From positions 4,313,001 through 4,377,000 of the forward strand of contig OY718807.1 in the NCBI GenBank assembly GCA_963070105.1: a stretch of DNA of 64,000 nt. Direction: 5' to 3'. Each line of letters begins with the position of its first letter. Within the stretch, counting starts at the first letter, position 1. Below, one piece after another: positions 1 to 14,900 of this stretch. This DNA comes from Litomosoides sigmodontis. Lineage: Eukaryota > Nematoda > Chromadorea > Rhabditida > Onchocercidae. The notes beneath the pieces are model-generated. The model was not told the origin of the DNA. It was given only the letters and a program-made list of their open reading frames with translations, and searched no databases. The position numbers and the translations under genes were made by a program.

Positions 1-3000
1 GGACGCCGATTTAGGTGGACATTCACATTTAAGCTCAAGATCCCGACAAGCGATTTGTGCATCATCACCAAGTACATTTGGTAGCGATGCCGACGTGATG
101 ACATCATTATCAGACGTATCACCAATATTATCAGTGTCACTCGTTGCCGCTACTGCTCCTGCTTTTACAGGCTTAACATTGGATTGTTTGCGGGGTTTAA
201 AATCAGAATGCTTCTGTCTGTGCCGCAAATTCATGATACTGCCACCAGCCAATGAACATACATCATTACTTTCTATGTCACTCAGACACATTCGTTCACC
301 GTTCACCGCCGCCGTACTACTGTTATTCGGGTAATGCTGCGAATTCCGGTGGCGATGATTAAGAGCGCTGGTAGTCATCTCACCGGGAAAGTAACTCATC
401 GTACCTGTCGGCATCAATTGCTGACCACGGCTCTGACTACTTATATATGGACCAGGATTCATCGAGCTTTCACCATTCATACAGTACACCGGTACATCTC
501 GAGAAGGTAATGTTCCAGAACCGATCAAATTCACCGATCTTTCGCTCACTGTTGCGTAAGCAGGATAATTCATGTCGAGAAGTGCTGGTCGTGACAGTCG
601 GGCAGTGGATGATGAAGAAAGACCTGACCTAATTGGCCTAAAAAAACACTTCATCTTATGCTTCCTACTCACACATTCAAGAAAAATTTCGAAAACACTG
701 CAAGCAATTATTTCAAATTTCACAAACCTTGTGAACGGTTCGCGTCGCTTTCGATGTTCACGAATATAATCAATCAATTGCTTCTGAGTTCTGCCTTGAT
801 ATCTACAAAAGAAATCTTGACATATTTGTAAGTTATAGTTGTTTAAAAAATTTTTTATATTTTTTAAATTAATGATGGATCATCAATTTCGAAATATGCA
901 ATGTTCCTAATCACACTAAATAAGTTTTCACAACTGCTATTGAAACAATAATATCAATGACAGGAATCAATATTTGTGTAAAAAGAAAAAGTATCATCAT
1001 CTCCTTTATCACTCTCCCCTTCTCTCTCTCCCTCCCTCCCTCTCTCTCTCTCTCTCTATAACAATTACAAAATTTTGAAAAAAAGCATACCTAAAAGCAG
1101 AGCCTTTACTGAAAAAACGACCTTCACGGGCTTTTTTCACCGGTAATACTTCAACGCAACGGAAAAATGTATGGTGCTCGACGCATTTTTTCCAGAAGTT
1201 TTTACACTCATTTCTACTTTCAAACAAAAATTCGATCGTTTCTTTATAATATTGCTGCAAAAAATTTCATCAAATTCCATTCTTTGTATTATTTTCATTA
1301 AATAATCATCCGCTTGTCCTGCACGTAACTGTCAGTCGTACTGAAATATAAAATGAAATATTCATAACTCACAACAGTGTAGTGACCATACTACTGGCTT
1401 ATATCCGTTACCTTTAAAATACCAAGGGAAGTCAAACTGAATATGTCTCTCACTTTATACATTCGAAAAAAGAAACTTCATAAATGATTAAAATTCAAAA
1501 ATTCCACTTGGAATTTAGGAAAAGTTTTTTTTTCGACGAAAGGTGTTGAGAATTTTTCAGGAAGTTAGCTTACGTGACTTTCAGAATGTAGCTTGATTAG
1601 CAATTTGCGACGTTTAAATGACAACTTCCGGATTCTAGCCCATGAGAACGTGGAAACGCACTGGAACTGATGGAAGACACGAATACCCATATGAGCGATT
1701 GTTAAGTTTACTTCGGTACCTTCCATATCCTGCAAATGTCATTTGTTCCTACAGATTGATGAATATGTGAAGCAAAAATTATCGTTTCCATATTTTTTTA
1801 AAATTAATTTTTCAACTTTTATCTAACAGTTAATCGTTTTTGCATAATTAGGCCCTCTGTCCTACATAATGCTTGAAAAGGCTTTCAACTATTACTTTGA
1901 TATTGCAACCAAAATTTTTACGTAGCAAAAAAATTTGACGTACTTTAGCAGAATGAAGTTTCACGCCATAATAGTCACAACGTCGTGCCGTTTCAAGAAG
2001 GGTCAAATCACTTTCACCAGGAGTCATACCACTAAAACTTTTATGACTTTAAAATTTGAAATTGCACAAATAATTTAAATTTAACAATAATAGTTGAATT
2101 GTACTTGGCACGTTTGACATCCTTACTTGCATATTAAACTCAGTGAGCAAAACGAAAACTCATAAAGTCACAATCAGTTTATACTTGTATTTATCACTGA
2201 TTGACCAGTATTAAAACAGATATTAAACTAACTATTACAATGTGTAAACAATACTATTTAAGTTTATGAATCAAGAAATGCAATCAAATCTCTCGTGCTA
2301 ATAAGCGTAACAAAACTTTCCAAAAATTTTCATTTTTTTTTCCTAAAATTTTGACTGATCAAACTCAGTTGGCACACGTACATCAGTTTCATATGATTTT
2401 GCATAACTTTTCGCTGGAATTCGACACTCTGATTTGGTATGAACCGTGCGCTTGACAAATAGCTGTCGTCCGGATAATCTTCCGCTGCAAAATCGCCACA
2501 GTCCGACTGGACAATGTATGAAGCCAGGAGGGCGGCTGTATTCTCATTGCATAATAAGTCGCCCATTGCAAGGTCACGCTTAATTTGCAAGGCAAATAAA
2601 TATCTGAAAAAGGATCATGGATTATGCAACATCATGCACACGTCATACCACGTGAGTAATGCGGAAATTTACACGTTACGTTACACAAAGGCGGCTGGCT
2701 TTAAGCTGTTGTAAAGTAAACGTTTTATAAGGACGGAAAAGGGAAAAAGAAAGGTTGAAATAATTATTTGTTATAAATTTTACATAGTCATATTAAAGTA
2801 CATCAGCTAATTTGCCAGGAAGGAAAAAAATTTCGATGTAAGTAAACTTTAATAAGGAAAGAGAGAAATTTGCTTGGGTTGATAAGTGGAAGTGAAGCAA
2901 AAAGATGTAAGATTCAATGAATAGCTTCTTATATTATTCAAATTTTGGAAATTCTCATAAGAATTGTTTTAAAAAAAAGAAAACAAAAGGAATGCCTTGT

Positions 3001-3769
3001 GTATTCCTCAACGATATCAGCTGGATTTGGCGTGTAAAATTTCACGATAAAATAGAAACGAGCATCACTATGTGTTGCAGTGATCTGTCGTAAGATAGGC
3101 TTATCTTTCTCCAACCAGCACTGAAGATTAGTCGCATCTTTAAAATTTGGCCAACAGAGAATGAACAACGAATAGCTTAATTAAACAGTTCAATTAAAGT
3201 TTGAGTGACTGAAGATGTTTTTATTTGAGGAATTGAAATCAATAAAATGAAACATACACGATTGCCGTAGCAGTCGGTGAATTCAAGACTGAAGTAGTCA
3301 CATTCCAGTAGATTCAAATGACGGCATACTTCATCGAATAATGCCTGTCCAAGTGCTTTATGCTGTAGCATTAATTAGATTCAGCATAATTCATTTCAAA
3401 TTAATTTTGTCCAAACTCTTAGCTAATTACAAATGAATAACAAATAATATTGTCCCCTTGCTAGCTAGCTAGGCGCTGTTCTTCATTAACAGTTCGATTT
3501 TTCCAATGAATTTATACGAGCATGTCCGAGTGGATGACAATCCTATTTTCGATTAATTCACATTCAAATTTTAAACAGTGTTATTGAGTCAATAATCTAA
3601 ATGTGACAGATTTAGTAGACTTACTCCCAAATGAAATACACCAACAGAATCGTCGAGCATGCGAACTTTGATACACATCAATTTCCCACGACGATTGTCC
3701 ATTCCAGGCGGTGGTGGCGCACCAACTCCCTTCGGAATCATCCCGCTACCTGGTCCACCTATACTTTTT
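1..3769 (-). CDS. FERM and FERM-adjacent domain protein, FARP/FRMD7 type (both ends incomplete)
   Basis: Minus-strand exons in transcript order: 3769-3625, 3362-3258, 3120-2996, 2603-2382, 2031-1944, 1729-1574, 1254-1091, 802-728, and 637 to beyond base 1. All eight joins keep one frame (about 570 codons visible). The FERM F1 lobe starts near LMCIKVRMLDDSVGVF, followed by LGQALFDEVCRHLNLLE and DYFSLEF. F2 carries EEYTRYLFALQIKRDL and NTAALLASYIVQS. F3 carries FSWARIRKLSFKRRKLLIKL and CVEHHTFFR. The FERM-adjacent segment reads FSKGSAFRYQGRTQKQLIDY. The F3 and RTQKQ strings are closest to what I know of FARP1/2 and FRMD7; PTPN3/4 and FRMD3/5 fit less well. Such proteins link membranes to cortical actin, and FARPs add RhoGEF and PH domains. 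The tail seen here is Ser/Asn-rich and low-complexity, and no RhoGEF domain is reached before the window ends. The intron after 2996 uses a GC donor. The first visible exon starts at an acceptor, so 5' exons are missing. Confidence 0.88.
1012..1058. repeat. CT-rich (GA/CT) tract
   Basis: Pyrimidine-only run of CT and CCT units, inside the intron after the FERM-gene exon 1254-1091. Confidence 0.9.
2604..2995 (-). other. GC-AG intron in the FERM gene
   Basis: On the minus strand the exon ends ACAAG and the intron begins GCATTC. The acceptor is CTTTTTCAG, just right of base 2603. The AG plus A join makes arginine in the invariant FERM string EEYTRYLFALQ. No GT nearby gives the right frame. GC donors are a known minor class of U2 introns. 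Confidence 0.7.
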
Positions 3770-5981
3770 CTGCAACAACGATTATATAAATTGCACTCAA
3801 AATGAATTACAATGTGAGGCGCGTGGAAATTGAAAAATGCAAGGATTGTGCAACTTTCTAAGTTACATAATATGACGGTGCCGGGCGCAGCTTCACCAAA
3901 AAGGATTAAAGGGCGCCATTGTGGCCGTAGCTCAGGTCATAAGGTCAGATCTAATTCTTGTTTGGCGGTTATCCTCAAGGAAAGTAAATATTGGCAGGTG
4001 CGGATGCGTTATTTCAAGACAAATATATGTGCATATATTAAGTGCATAATTTTCATCATTTCATCTTTCACTTTTTGTTTCCGTAAATTTATCTCCAAAA
4101 TTCAATATTCGCGAGCACTGCGAGACTTTTACGTCATTGACAGCTAAAATACATTTTATGAAAGTCGTAGATTCCTCACATCTGGCGTTGAAAAAAAGAA
4201 TGCCGAAAGCATCAAGTGGAAGGAAATAAATGCTCAGGTTATTAGCATTACGGAGTGAAATATTCGAAGTTCACAATTTATTATTTCCTTTCTTCTTTTG
4301 ATTTCAAATCCTAAAAATAAATTCCTATATGGAAAGAGGAATAGGAAACTTTTTTTTTAAAGTCTGCGTCGTCTACTCAAATATTCCCATTTGCACTTGC
4401 AGGATTTTGAAGAAATCTTAGCGAATGAAAAAATTTTTATAGCATAAAAATTAATTTCGCTGAAGTACAGCGTCAGACCACGAAAGTAGTCTGTAAATGT
4501 AAGCACACATCATTGCCCATCGCTGCACTTCACAGAAATCAAACTTACGTTTAACAAAACAAAGAGAGAATGAAATTTGAAACAAAATCTTTTTGAAAAA
4601 TTAAAAAAAAATCTTGAAAAAAAAGAGCAGCAAAAAATGTTTTAGTACATAATTTCTGTGAAAGAAAAGAAAAAAAGAAAATACTTTGACAAATTTGTCC
4701 TTTTAAGTTTCTTCTTTTTTCCCTTCGCTAACATCTGAGGATGTTTGAAGTTAAAATGAATTCCTTTAAAACGTTACTATTTTCAAATTTAACAAACGTG
4801 TATCTTAGCTGGCTAGTACACTTCTGCTGGAGGTATTCATACTATCAGTAGCAGTATCCCATTTATCATTCTTGCTATGCAAAAAATAAGGAAGAAACTA
4901 CGTGTGAAGCTAAGCTTTAGGCTTAATGTTTCAGTGACATCAGAGATGATCATTTCCACAAATCATCGTCCGACAGATTTACAAAAAGAAAGTGGGAATG
5001 AAAGAGCAAATAAAAGCATGCATCTTTTGATTGCAAGGAAATGTGAGAGAATTGAAAGAATGGATCGTTTGGACGAGAATTGAAGTTGAATTGGGGGGGA
5101 GGGGGAAAAATAAATAAAATGATAGCACGGTGATTTATCTCTATCAGTGATTATGATTAGAACTTAAGATATCCTAGAAGAGAAAATTGAAAAGATGAAC
5201 AACAGCTGCTACTGCTGCCGCTAATCATCAGGTTAGCTTATAGCTCTCTGCTATCAACACAATCATCCTCCCATTCATCCCAGTCTGCTCGAGTGATGGA
5301 ACCAGCCGAAATAACCAAGGCAGAAGTACCTCTTCAATTCAAGAAATCCTTTCAAATTATTATCACAACTGAACTTTCATCATTTCCACTCTCTCCTCTT
5401 TTCCACCTCTTTCTGTTCACTTTCATTTCCTGAACTTCTATTCCTGAAATCAAGAGCCTCACGCAGCTCCCTCCTGCGGGATCACTTTACAGCAGTAAAT
5501 TGACATACATCGACATTATTATTTAGTTTAGATGTGCCATCACTCATTTTCATACTAACTTTCTCATCTCATATTATTCAACCGCTTTCAACTATTCAAC
5601 CATTCAAACACGTACGTAATGCTGCAAATACCTCAATCACGCATTACGTCAAAGCACCCTCTCTCCTCCCCTCCCCTCCTTCCCGTCCTATCATTTTTTC
5701 CCATCAAAAATTCATATTTTAATTCTGCTGAAAACATAACTTGAAGGAGTGGAAGCAAATGTAATAAAAGGAGGAAAAAAGGACTGTACCGTATTTGATG
5801 AGGCGCAACTCGTCGTAAACTCATTTTATGATAGCTTTAAACATCTGTTCCAATCTCTTTCATTCCTGCAAAATACACAGATACTGCCTTGTCAACAAGT
5901 TTTAAGCGGTATCATTTCAAAAAATCAACAATACAACTGTACTGATAGTTGCGTAATAAGGTAGCATTGATAAGAATGATA

Positions 5982-6016
5982 AGGGAGGGAGAAAGGGAGA
6001 GAGAGAGAGAGAGAGG
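5982..6016. repeat. GA-rich tract
   Basis: Almost pure purine run, ending in (GA)n. Confidence 0.85.
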
Positions 6017-6752
6017 AATGTAGTATAATTGCGCCTTTTGTTTTCTTTAAGGAATTGGAATAAGCGTGAGAAGAAAATTGAAATACACAGATAATCCTCT
6101 CTATCCTTCTCTCCTTCCCTTCCTGTCATTTCTGTTCCTTTTCTGCTTCTCTCTCTCGCTCTCCTTCCCTCTCCCTTGCTATCATCCACAATTTTTTTGG
6201 CTTAGCTTCCTCAGGCAAATTTTACAGGGAGAGAAAGAGAGCGAGGGAGAAGGAACGAAATCGTAAAATCTTTTTTGATGATAACAATGACAGTGATATG
6301 ATATGATAATTTATCATTTTAACAAGCGTTTCAATGATAGACAAGGTTGTCTTATTGTAATTCTTAAGAAAGTTTTAGTAGACTTACAAAAAAACTGAAA
6401 ACCCTAAGAAATATTCGCCACAGAGAGAAAGAAAGAGGGAGGGAGAGAAGAAGGGTAAATTGATAATTTGATAAAGTTATTACAGAGTTATTCGTTGAGC
6501 AAAATATCACATTTGATTTGAACCCATAAATAAATTCAAAATTCATTTTACAAGTAATTCATTGATTTTTGCAGAACACTCATAAAGTTAAATTGAATGG
6601 GCTATTGTGATAGTAAATGAATTAGTTCAATTTCAATTCGATAACTGCAAAATTAACTTCTTTACAACGAAAAAAAGGGATACTTTCTGATGCGTAAAAC
6701 TAAATTCTCATCTAACAAAATTTTATAAAATAAGCTCAACATTTAGCTTAGT

Positions 6753-6811
6753 AGAGAAAGAGGGGAAAAGAGAGAGGGAGAGAGAGAGAGAGAGAGAGAG
6801 GGAAGAAGAAG
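6753..6811. repeat. GA-rich tract
   Basis: Purine-rich run with about ten uninterrupted GA units in its centre. Spurious Ser/Leu-rich frames on the minus strand come from it. Confidence 0.88.
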
Positions 6812-9800
6812 GCAATATTTCAGGGTTACAAGTAACTCTGCACAACTAAGTGATGGAGAAAGTGAGGGAGAAAAAAAGGAGGGTGAGAGAAAGATAAAAG
6901 AAAGAAAGGTTGTGTTGTTAGGCGCAGAACGATCTGTCACCGCCGGTGGTGACCTTGCACAACGGGTAAAGGAGTAGTTTAATGTCAATTAACAGCAGCA
7001 ACTCCTCTCCTCTCCTCCAGCGCTTTCCATGAGACGTGATCTTCCAACTTTCTCAATTTGCATGGTTTTTCCTGTCTAAGTGAAAGAGAGAAAGGAGGTG
7101 AGAGAGCAACAAGAAAACGAAATCGCTTTAATTGAAATCAGCGTTTCCCATGATCATTTCCATAACATCGCTTAAGGTTTAAATTTCACTTAAATTCATT
7201 CCGAAAATTTAATATTTGTTATTCGAAGTATGAGATTTAAAAAAAGGCGCGGAATTCAATTAGTTTATAGCTATTACGATTCACATCTTCTAGTTTGTAT
7301 GAACTCTTTTAATTTTGATAATCAAATATTTGAATTGTTGGAAAACACTTAAGTTTAAGTAGGACATCTGAATAGGTTTTATTCTGTGATTTATTGAGAA
7401 ATGTACGGTTATTCAACAAAGTGGTAAAAAGTATAGAATTAAAACACATAAATTTATGGAAAAGAAAATTTCATGAGGCGATAACTTAGAAATAAATGCG
7501 AAATTGGAACTTTTCGATCGAATAAATAAATTAAAAACAATTGTGAAATTATGACCAGTACGAGAGAACGTGAACACTTAAAAGGATGGAAAAAATTTGC
7601 AGAAATATGAATAAATAAATGATTTTGGGGATTGAACTAAAATAAGAATTAAATGTTATGGTTCTTCAATGAAAGAATTTCAAAGTATTGAATTATTTTT
7701 AGGAATTAACTATTTCACAGAAAATTTTATCGCTGAACTTTTTCAATTGAATTTGCGAACGAGAAATTCAGACGCATTTTGTTATTTAGGACGAAAGAGG
7801 AACGTATAGCTAAATTTATATTATTAATTGCTATTTATTAACTCCAAAGATTATCTCACATGCTACAGAATGCGTGAAATGGTGAAGAATTGAGGAGGGA
7901 GGAGAATCGAAATTGCCAAATTGTTGTGCTCATATTAGTTTAACAGTTTTTGAAATTACAGTTAACAGGGAAAATTTCAAATGAATTGAAATAATAATTA
8001 TGTTAGATTTATTTGCAGCTAATCGCAGAGAGTAAATGGCATTGCTGGCATTGCTTGTGCAAATAAACAGCAATCGGTGCAGTATGTTTACAGAACGAGC
8101 AAGTCTTGAAAAGTAAAAAATTAAAAAAAAAAAACAATTATTGAGTAGTTTCATAAAATTTTAAATCGCACTAGAACTGGTTAGATGAAAACGTTTATCG
8201 TGCACTTAGCAATATTAAATTTCGTTATTTTGAAAAAAGTGACTCAGTTTGTGAGCGAAAAAAACTTGGCGAAAATAGGCTAATTCAAAAATTGAATTAT
8301 ATGATATAGCCAAAGGTCGTTTCCACAAAAATAATTAATCATAAAATTAAAAGTCAAATTGTGCTGAAACAGTTTTACTGACATTTTCATGTTGACGCAT
8401 TACTTTCAGGTCATCGACACACAATACAGGTAATTGCTACTGTTTCTTCGCACTTTTTATTTTTAAGCAAAAGGATGGGATGTTAGAAAAAGAGCGAAAT
8501 AAGTAATATTAGGAAATAAGTAATCGAGAATTTGCATAAATATCAACTTGTTCGATCAAATATTGGCTTGCTATCACCGGAAATTTATTCCTTCTAATAG
8601 TTTCGTGAAAATTTTCTCAACAAACTTTTCACTCTAAAAATGGAGAAAAAATTGAATTTAGTCGAAGGAATAGAAAGCTAATTTTTAACCAATGCACGGG
8701 AAATACTTCTTGCAATTAAGAAAAAAAAATTGTCAAGAGAAATTAATGTCTTGAAAAAAGTGGTAAATTCGGAATTTTGAGAAGGACTGGAATGCTTAAA
8801 GAGAATTTCAATAATGCATAATCAATCCATGGAAATAATTCAAACCTTACTTAAATGAATTCTCGCCAATCAATGGGATGAGCAAGATTTTGCTGTTCGT
8901 TATGGAATGATAAAAATTTGCAACGATTAGAATTTATTGATTAATTTCCACAAACTTTGCAATACTTAAATCATAACGAAAGACGAGAGTAGTAGTAAGC
9001 CGTTCAATAACTTGGAGGAAAAAATAGAACTATACGTGGAGCACGATAAAGGCTGAATCTTTTTATGAGACCTAAAAAAGAGTATGCATTGATTTTAGAG
9101 TGAACACCTACATCTCCTAAAAAATGCCTGCTTCTCTGCCTAGGCTCTGACCATCTTTGCTTATGTGCCATCGATCACTAGGATGGTTAAGAAGTTGGAG
9201 TTCAAAGTCAACTAAATTCCTAAATCGATGAAAATTCACCCGGAATACACTTTTAATTCCATTGGCTTAAAATCCTAAGCTTCACTCCACCACCTCAGCA
9301 CTTGATGTACCACAAGATTTATTTGAAATTATTGCAAACTTAAAAAAAAAGACTAAACGAGTTTTTTTTGGATACGGAAAAATGAAGATGAAAGGTTCAG
9401 ATTGACTGAAAGAACATTTCTTGTGCAACGTAAAAACATATTTGTGTTCAATCGATGCATGCATAGACTAAGTGATTTGCATAATTACATAGCAATGATA
9501 ATTTCTACGAAAAGTCTTCTGGGAGATCCGTGAATCGATCAATTTTTAAATGGGCCAATTCCCAACGTATCATTAATTAACGATTCTTAGATATCTTAGC
9601 CAAGTGTTGTATTGAGACTATTAATACACAACAATTACAGTGGTGTACAAGGTTAATTAGCATAGAAAGTGGTGATTGGCTTGAAATGAAATTTGGGGAA
9701 AGAGAGAGGTCTGTGATTGACGACAAAGGAGACAATTTCAGCACTTCACCCTCACCCCCCCGGTCATCTCAACAAGACTGGCGGCTATGCATGTCCTTTG

Positions 9801-10836
9801 CTTTCAATGTGCTTTCAGAGAGGGCTTGGCTCTCCCAGTTTCGGCCTAGTGGACCCTTTCATAGTTCAAATAAACAACTTCAAAAGTCGAAAATGTAGCA
9901 ACATTTTCTGTCTCTGAAGAAATTCCAAATGACGTGTTATCCAGAATGATTTTTGAAAAACTTTCTTTCGCATTCACTAAAAGTTCAAATCTTAAATTGT
10001 TGCTGGAATCATACCAATTTATTGTCCAATACAACGATCAAAAAATTTTCCGATTACATTTAAATTAAATTTCTTTTTTGCTGTTTTATATTCAGCAACA
10101 GACATTGTTTAATCGTGGAAATTTTGAAATAATAAAAACAATTGGTACCGTACAAAACATTTGTCGGCCATTTCACTCAGTCGATTATGCTCAAATTTAA
10201 GACTATTATTATTGTCAATAGTCCTAAGTTACTATCAGTTATTATTTTATTCTTTTTAATTCCATTTGTTAGCAATGGCTGTAAAAATGAAGAGAAATTA
10301 ATTACACAAATTCGTAATGAATTTTACGTCAATTAATGAAGAAGAGGAAAGGAAGCTAATAGAAATGACATCAAATTGAACAAATTCATTCAATTTGCCT
10401 CATTTGTTTTCATCCATTAGGAGGAAAATAGGAAGAGAAAAGGCGGAAAGGGTGGAAACCGAGGGGAATTTGACGTAACTCTTTCACTCTGCTAGACAGT
10501 GGTTCCCTCGGATGAAAGAAACAGAGAAAGGAATTGAGGAGTGGAAATAGTTAGTTAACAGGGAGAGGAGGAGGAGAAGCAGAGGTATGGAAAGTTGAAA
10601 ATTTGGGGGATGAAAACGGAGGAGAGGGAGAGATGATGGATGTCGTTAAGCTTAAGGGTAGCCACTCTATGGTTTCGGCCAGGCTGGTAATGCTTTTCCT
10701 ATCACATGAACTCACTCGTATGCAACTGAAATGGACGGGCAAATGGGATGTCATTTGGCCGATCAATAGAAGCCTTCCAATTAGGTAAGATGCGGCAACG
10801 GACTGAACGGGCGGCGGCATTGTGAAGAGGAAGGAA

Positions 10837-10946
<110 letters not shown>

Positions 10947-11403
10947 TGAATCGGTTTGAATTTTGCGCCACGCGGAAAATGACGCGTTTTGCTAGGCAGT
11001 TAAGCGTCTCCTTCACTTACAGCGAAAAGTTGTAGGTGCAATTCGATTGATTATTGACAGAATTTTAGCTTTAATGGAATAGAAGTCAAAATGCGCGTGA
11101 TTTTTTCATTTAAAAGTTTGAAAGCTTTGAGTCATTAAACGCTTTTCCGAAGTGCTAACTGTTTACTATGCAGGAAGCAAGAGAGACAGATGGAGAGATT
11201 TTAGTAAAATTCAGTGCCATACAGCCATAGTAAGTTTAAAAAAATTCATTTGTGAAAGCAACGATTTAGCGAACTTTCTGATAGTGAAACTTGTTCAATA
11301 ATAGCTCGAGTTATGATCATAATAAGGCCGAAAAAAAACGTAACAAAACGGAAACCATCATCAACGAAATCATAATGATGATAACGATGATCATCACAAC
11401 ACT

Positions 11404-11429
11404 GAGAGAGAGAGAGAGAGAGGGAGAGA
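11404..11429. repeat. (GA)n tract
   Basis: GA repeat with one GGG interruption. Confidence 0.9.
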
Positions 11430-11895
11430 TGGAAAGAATTGCGTATGAAATTTAACTTCAATGTTCCGTTAACTATTGATTTATTTGATTGTTATAAATG
11501 GAAGAGACATGAAAATTTTCTGAACAAAATTCGCTGAGAAATAATTCGAAAACATTTAAAAGCCTTTTTGCATAATATTTGTTTCTTTTTCATTGCTCAA
11601 TTGAGTGAAATATTGTCATAAAAATGTCATACATAAAGTGAAATTGTCAACTTAAATGAAGCGGAAATGTCTCAATACCAAGGTCAGCTAGTATTTTTCA
11701 TGAAAAATACGGTAATGTGAAAATCGGAGCAAACATAAATTACAACTAATTATAGTCACAGAAGCAGCGCCTATTAAATAAACATTGATGAGCAATTACT
11801 TCGATTTTCACATCACATCTGTCGATATTCAATTCCATAAATAAACAAAGTTGCTTTATTAAACCAGCAATGTATAGGTAGATTTTATAACTACT

Positions 11896-11948
11896 GCTCT
11901 CTCTCTCTCTCTCTCTCCCTCTCTTTCTCCTTCTCCCTCTCTCTTTCT
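11896..11948. repeat. CT-rich tract
   Basis: Pyrimidine-only run of (CT)n with CCT and TTC interruptions. Confidence 0.9.
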
Positions 11949-14900
11949 AATTAACGAACAGCATCTACTATTAAATACTGAAAAAGGCAGATAGCAGCAA
12001 ATTTAGTAGAAATTAGCTTTATTATGACTAAGTAATTAGAAAACTAATTTCATTTTTAAGCTGCTGTTTATTTTAAAACGATTAAAGCAATACACTTCAA
12101 CTTCAATCGTTGCTTAGTTGTGCTTTAAGAACAAAAATGGAAAACGTGTTAATTAACTTAAACTGGAGCTATTTGATTTGTTTATTCAAAGTTACTGCAA
12201 ATCAATAAATTTTTTCGCTTTTCGATTAGAAAGAGTAAAAGTGATATTCACTCTTATCGATTGAAAGAATTCTGAAAGGCGAAAGTTCCACTTTTAGGAG
12301 TAATTAGCACTGTCATTGTTGCGATGAAATATGCTAATGGGTTTCCTAATTCTTTGTTCCAATGATTAAATTACCATGGTGAGAATGGTGAGATTCCGAA
12401 ATTGAATTCTTGAAATGCTGGAACAGGCAACTCCTGAAGATAAGTTAATTTTCAACGTTTAGATCAGTCTAAGTAGCGAGCTGGCAATTGCATTTTCGTC
12501 TTTCCCACCTAATCACCTCATCATTTGCAGCAAGCATGTCCGTATTTCAAAACAAATTTCTTGACTTTTTTCATTGCAAAACTGTTTACAGGCAAGAACA
12601 GTTCTAATGTAATTTTGAAAATTTTGAGGAATAATTTTTTCTAACAATCTGGATAGGTTTTAAATCTAAAATGCAAGTATTTCCCAACAATTTCATTTGA
12701 TTGGTCCTCAATTTCACATTTGCATGTTAGCACTTTAATGCTGGTTGCTTGAAGGGTTACGTTGTATTTTTATTAATTAATTTTGAATGCATTCGAAAAA
12801 TTTTAACTACACACAAATTAAAGATTGCTAGCATTAAAATAGCATTGTGCAATTTGTTTTAATAAAAAAAAATCATATCATCACATTTTATTTCGGCAAT
12901 GTGCTTTAGCCTCTTTTGGCTTCCTTTCAATCATTTCCATTTCAATTTAGAAGTTTTTAAGCTGTTCAAATCAATAAATTTTTGCACTTAGAATGAATGT
13001 CGGGAAAAGCGATCGTCAAAAAAAGAATACTAAATTGTTGCTTTTGGAAATCTGTAACAAACTCAGATCATAAATAAATTCGATTGCATCGACTCAACTA
13101 AGTGAAAACTATCAGCCTCCAAATTGCCTTATCACTTCGGGCCTTATCAGTGCAGTGCTGATTATCATCACTCCCTTTCTTCTCTCCCATCTAGCTGATG
13201 CGTACAGTTCCCTCTCAGCGATCACTTCCACTTTTTCCTTATCACTTATTTAATCACTTAAAACTTCATAAAAGCGCTGTTGTGCGCATGCGCCTGCTCC
13301 ATCAACCTCACAACGTATAATGCTAACGAATTGATGGTTTTTCCATTTGACTTTCACAAAGTTGTTCCTTCTCTTTTTGACCTTCTCGTATGGCAAATTA
13401 GCCATTGCAAGGATGCATGTGTGATGACAAATGCGCCGCAGTGCAATTTAACAATTAATTAAGGCTTCTAATTGCTATGCGACCTGATGGAATGTAGTAT
13501 TATCGTCCAAAAAAAGTATAATGTAATAATTTTGAAATGTGTAAAATTTTTTGAAATGTAAAATGAATTCCTTCATTTATTACTGCCAAAAGTGTTTGGA
13601 CGAGTTTAACTGTAATATTATTTGCTTAATAAATTTGAAAATTTTTAGGCTCTATTAAAACGTTTCCGGGATATGTTGTTTGTTTTTGAAATGAAATGTT
13701 TCGAAATATATTATTTGTTTCATTGATTAAACGTTGCAAGTTTGCGAGGAAACGTTGCAGATAAGTATTTCGATGAAGGAAGAACAACGATCGCTTCTTG
13801 CTATTTCGCAGTTTGCTTTCCCGTTAATTTTAATATTCGGTTGTTCCTAATTCATTCAGCAATTTCCGGTAGAAGTTTTGATGAACCTGAATAGATAATT
13901 GGAATATCTCATATACTGTTAGCCACTTTTCGGCATGTGATATTTAATTTTGCTCGGTGTTTAGCAGACTTAATTAGCTGTTGCTTACTGTTTGCTTACC
14001 TTTTCAACAACAACAACAAAAACGCTTAATGTTAAATAGCATCATTGGCTTCCACTGTGCTATTATTTGATTATTCTTCAATTTCAGTTTTATTACAAAT
14101 AATAGGTCACATGACGATGACTGTCTGTCAAATGTAGGCGCAATAAGGAATGTTCGCTACCAACGAAGAAGGAAGAATGATAGTAGTGAAAATTTTTCGA
14201 AAATTCCAAACTTTTGGTAAGTTCAACATTTAAGGACATTTGTACAAATTAGCGTTTGTTTAAATTTGATAGGCGTTAGTGAAATTTGAAAATACAATTT
14301 ACTCATTCTGTTGAAAATATTAATTTACTCATCTCCCTATCTCATTGCATTCCGCTTTTAAAGTTTGAAAATAAACGATTTGAGATTCGGTGCATGCTTC
14401 GTCCTTTACGTCAGGAGGTCATTGTAAGTGCCACATGAAGTGAGGAGTGAGTCGCGCCTACATATCTAATAAAAATCGGAAATTCGATTCTGTATAGTTT
14501 AAATCTTAGCCCTCTAGATTTTACTATTTCGAAGTCTAAAATTTATAACGATGTTAGGTATTACAAAAGTCCAATTAAGAGAATGTATGAGAAGAAACAT
14601 TGTTGTTGCTCACGCGTCACTTACTTGATTTTCTAGATATATTAATTCACGAAAAATTCCTCGTCATAAGCAAATTAAAAAAAAATTTCTTTTAAATTGT
14701 ACTTTAGCAAAGTAAAATTCTCGACTAATTATCAATCCAGTAATAAATTAGCGTGTAATTTTAATTGAGAGATAAGGCTGAGCAGCATAAATAGCTTGTT
14801 CTTGACGCAAGAAATAAGTTATTCATATGTTAGAAATCAAGCATCAAGTTTCTTGGCTAAAAACGATTCTTGGCCAAGTTTAGGCAGGTGTATTTGGGAA

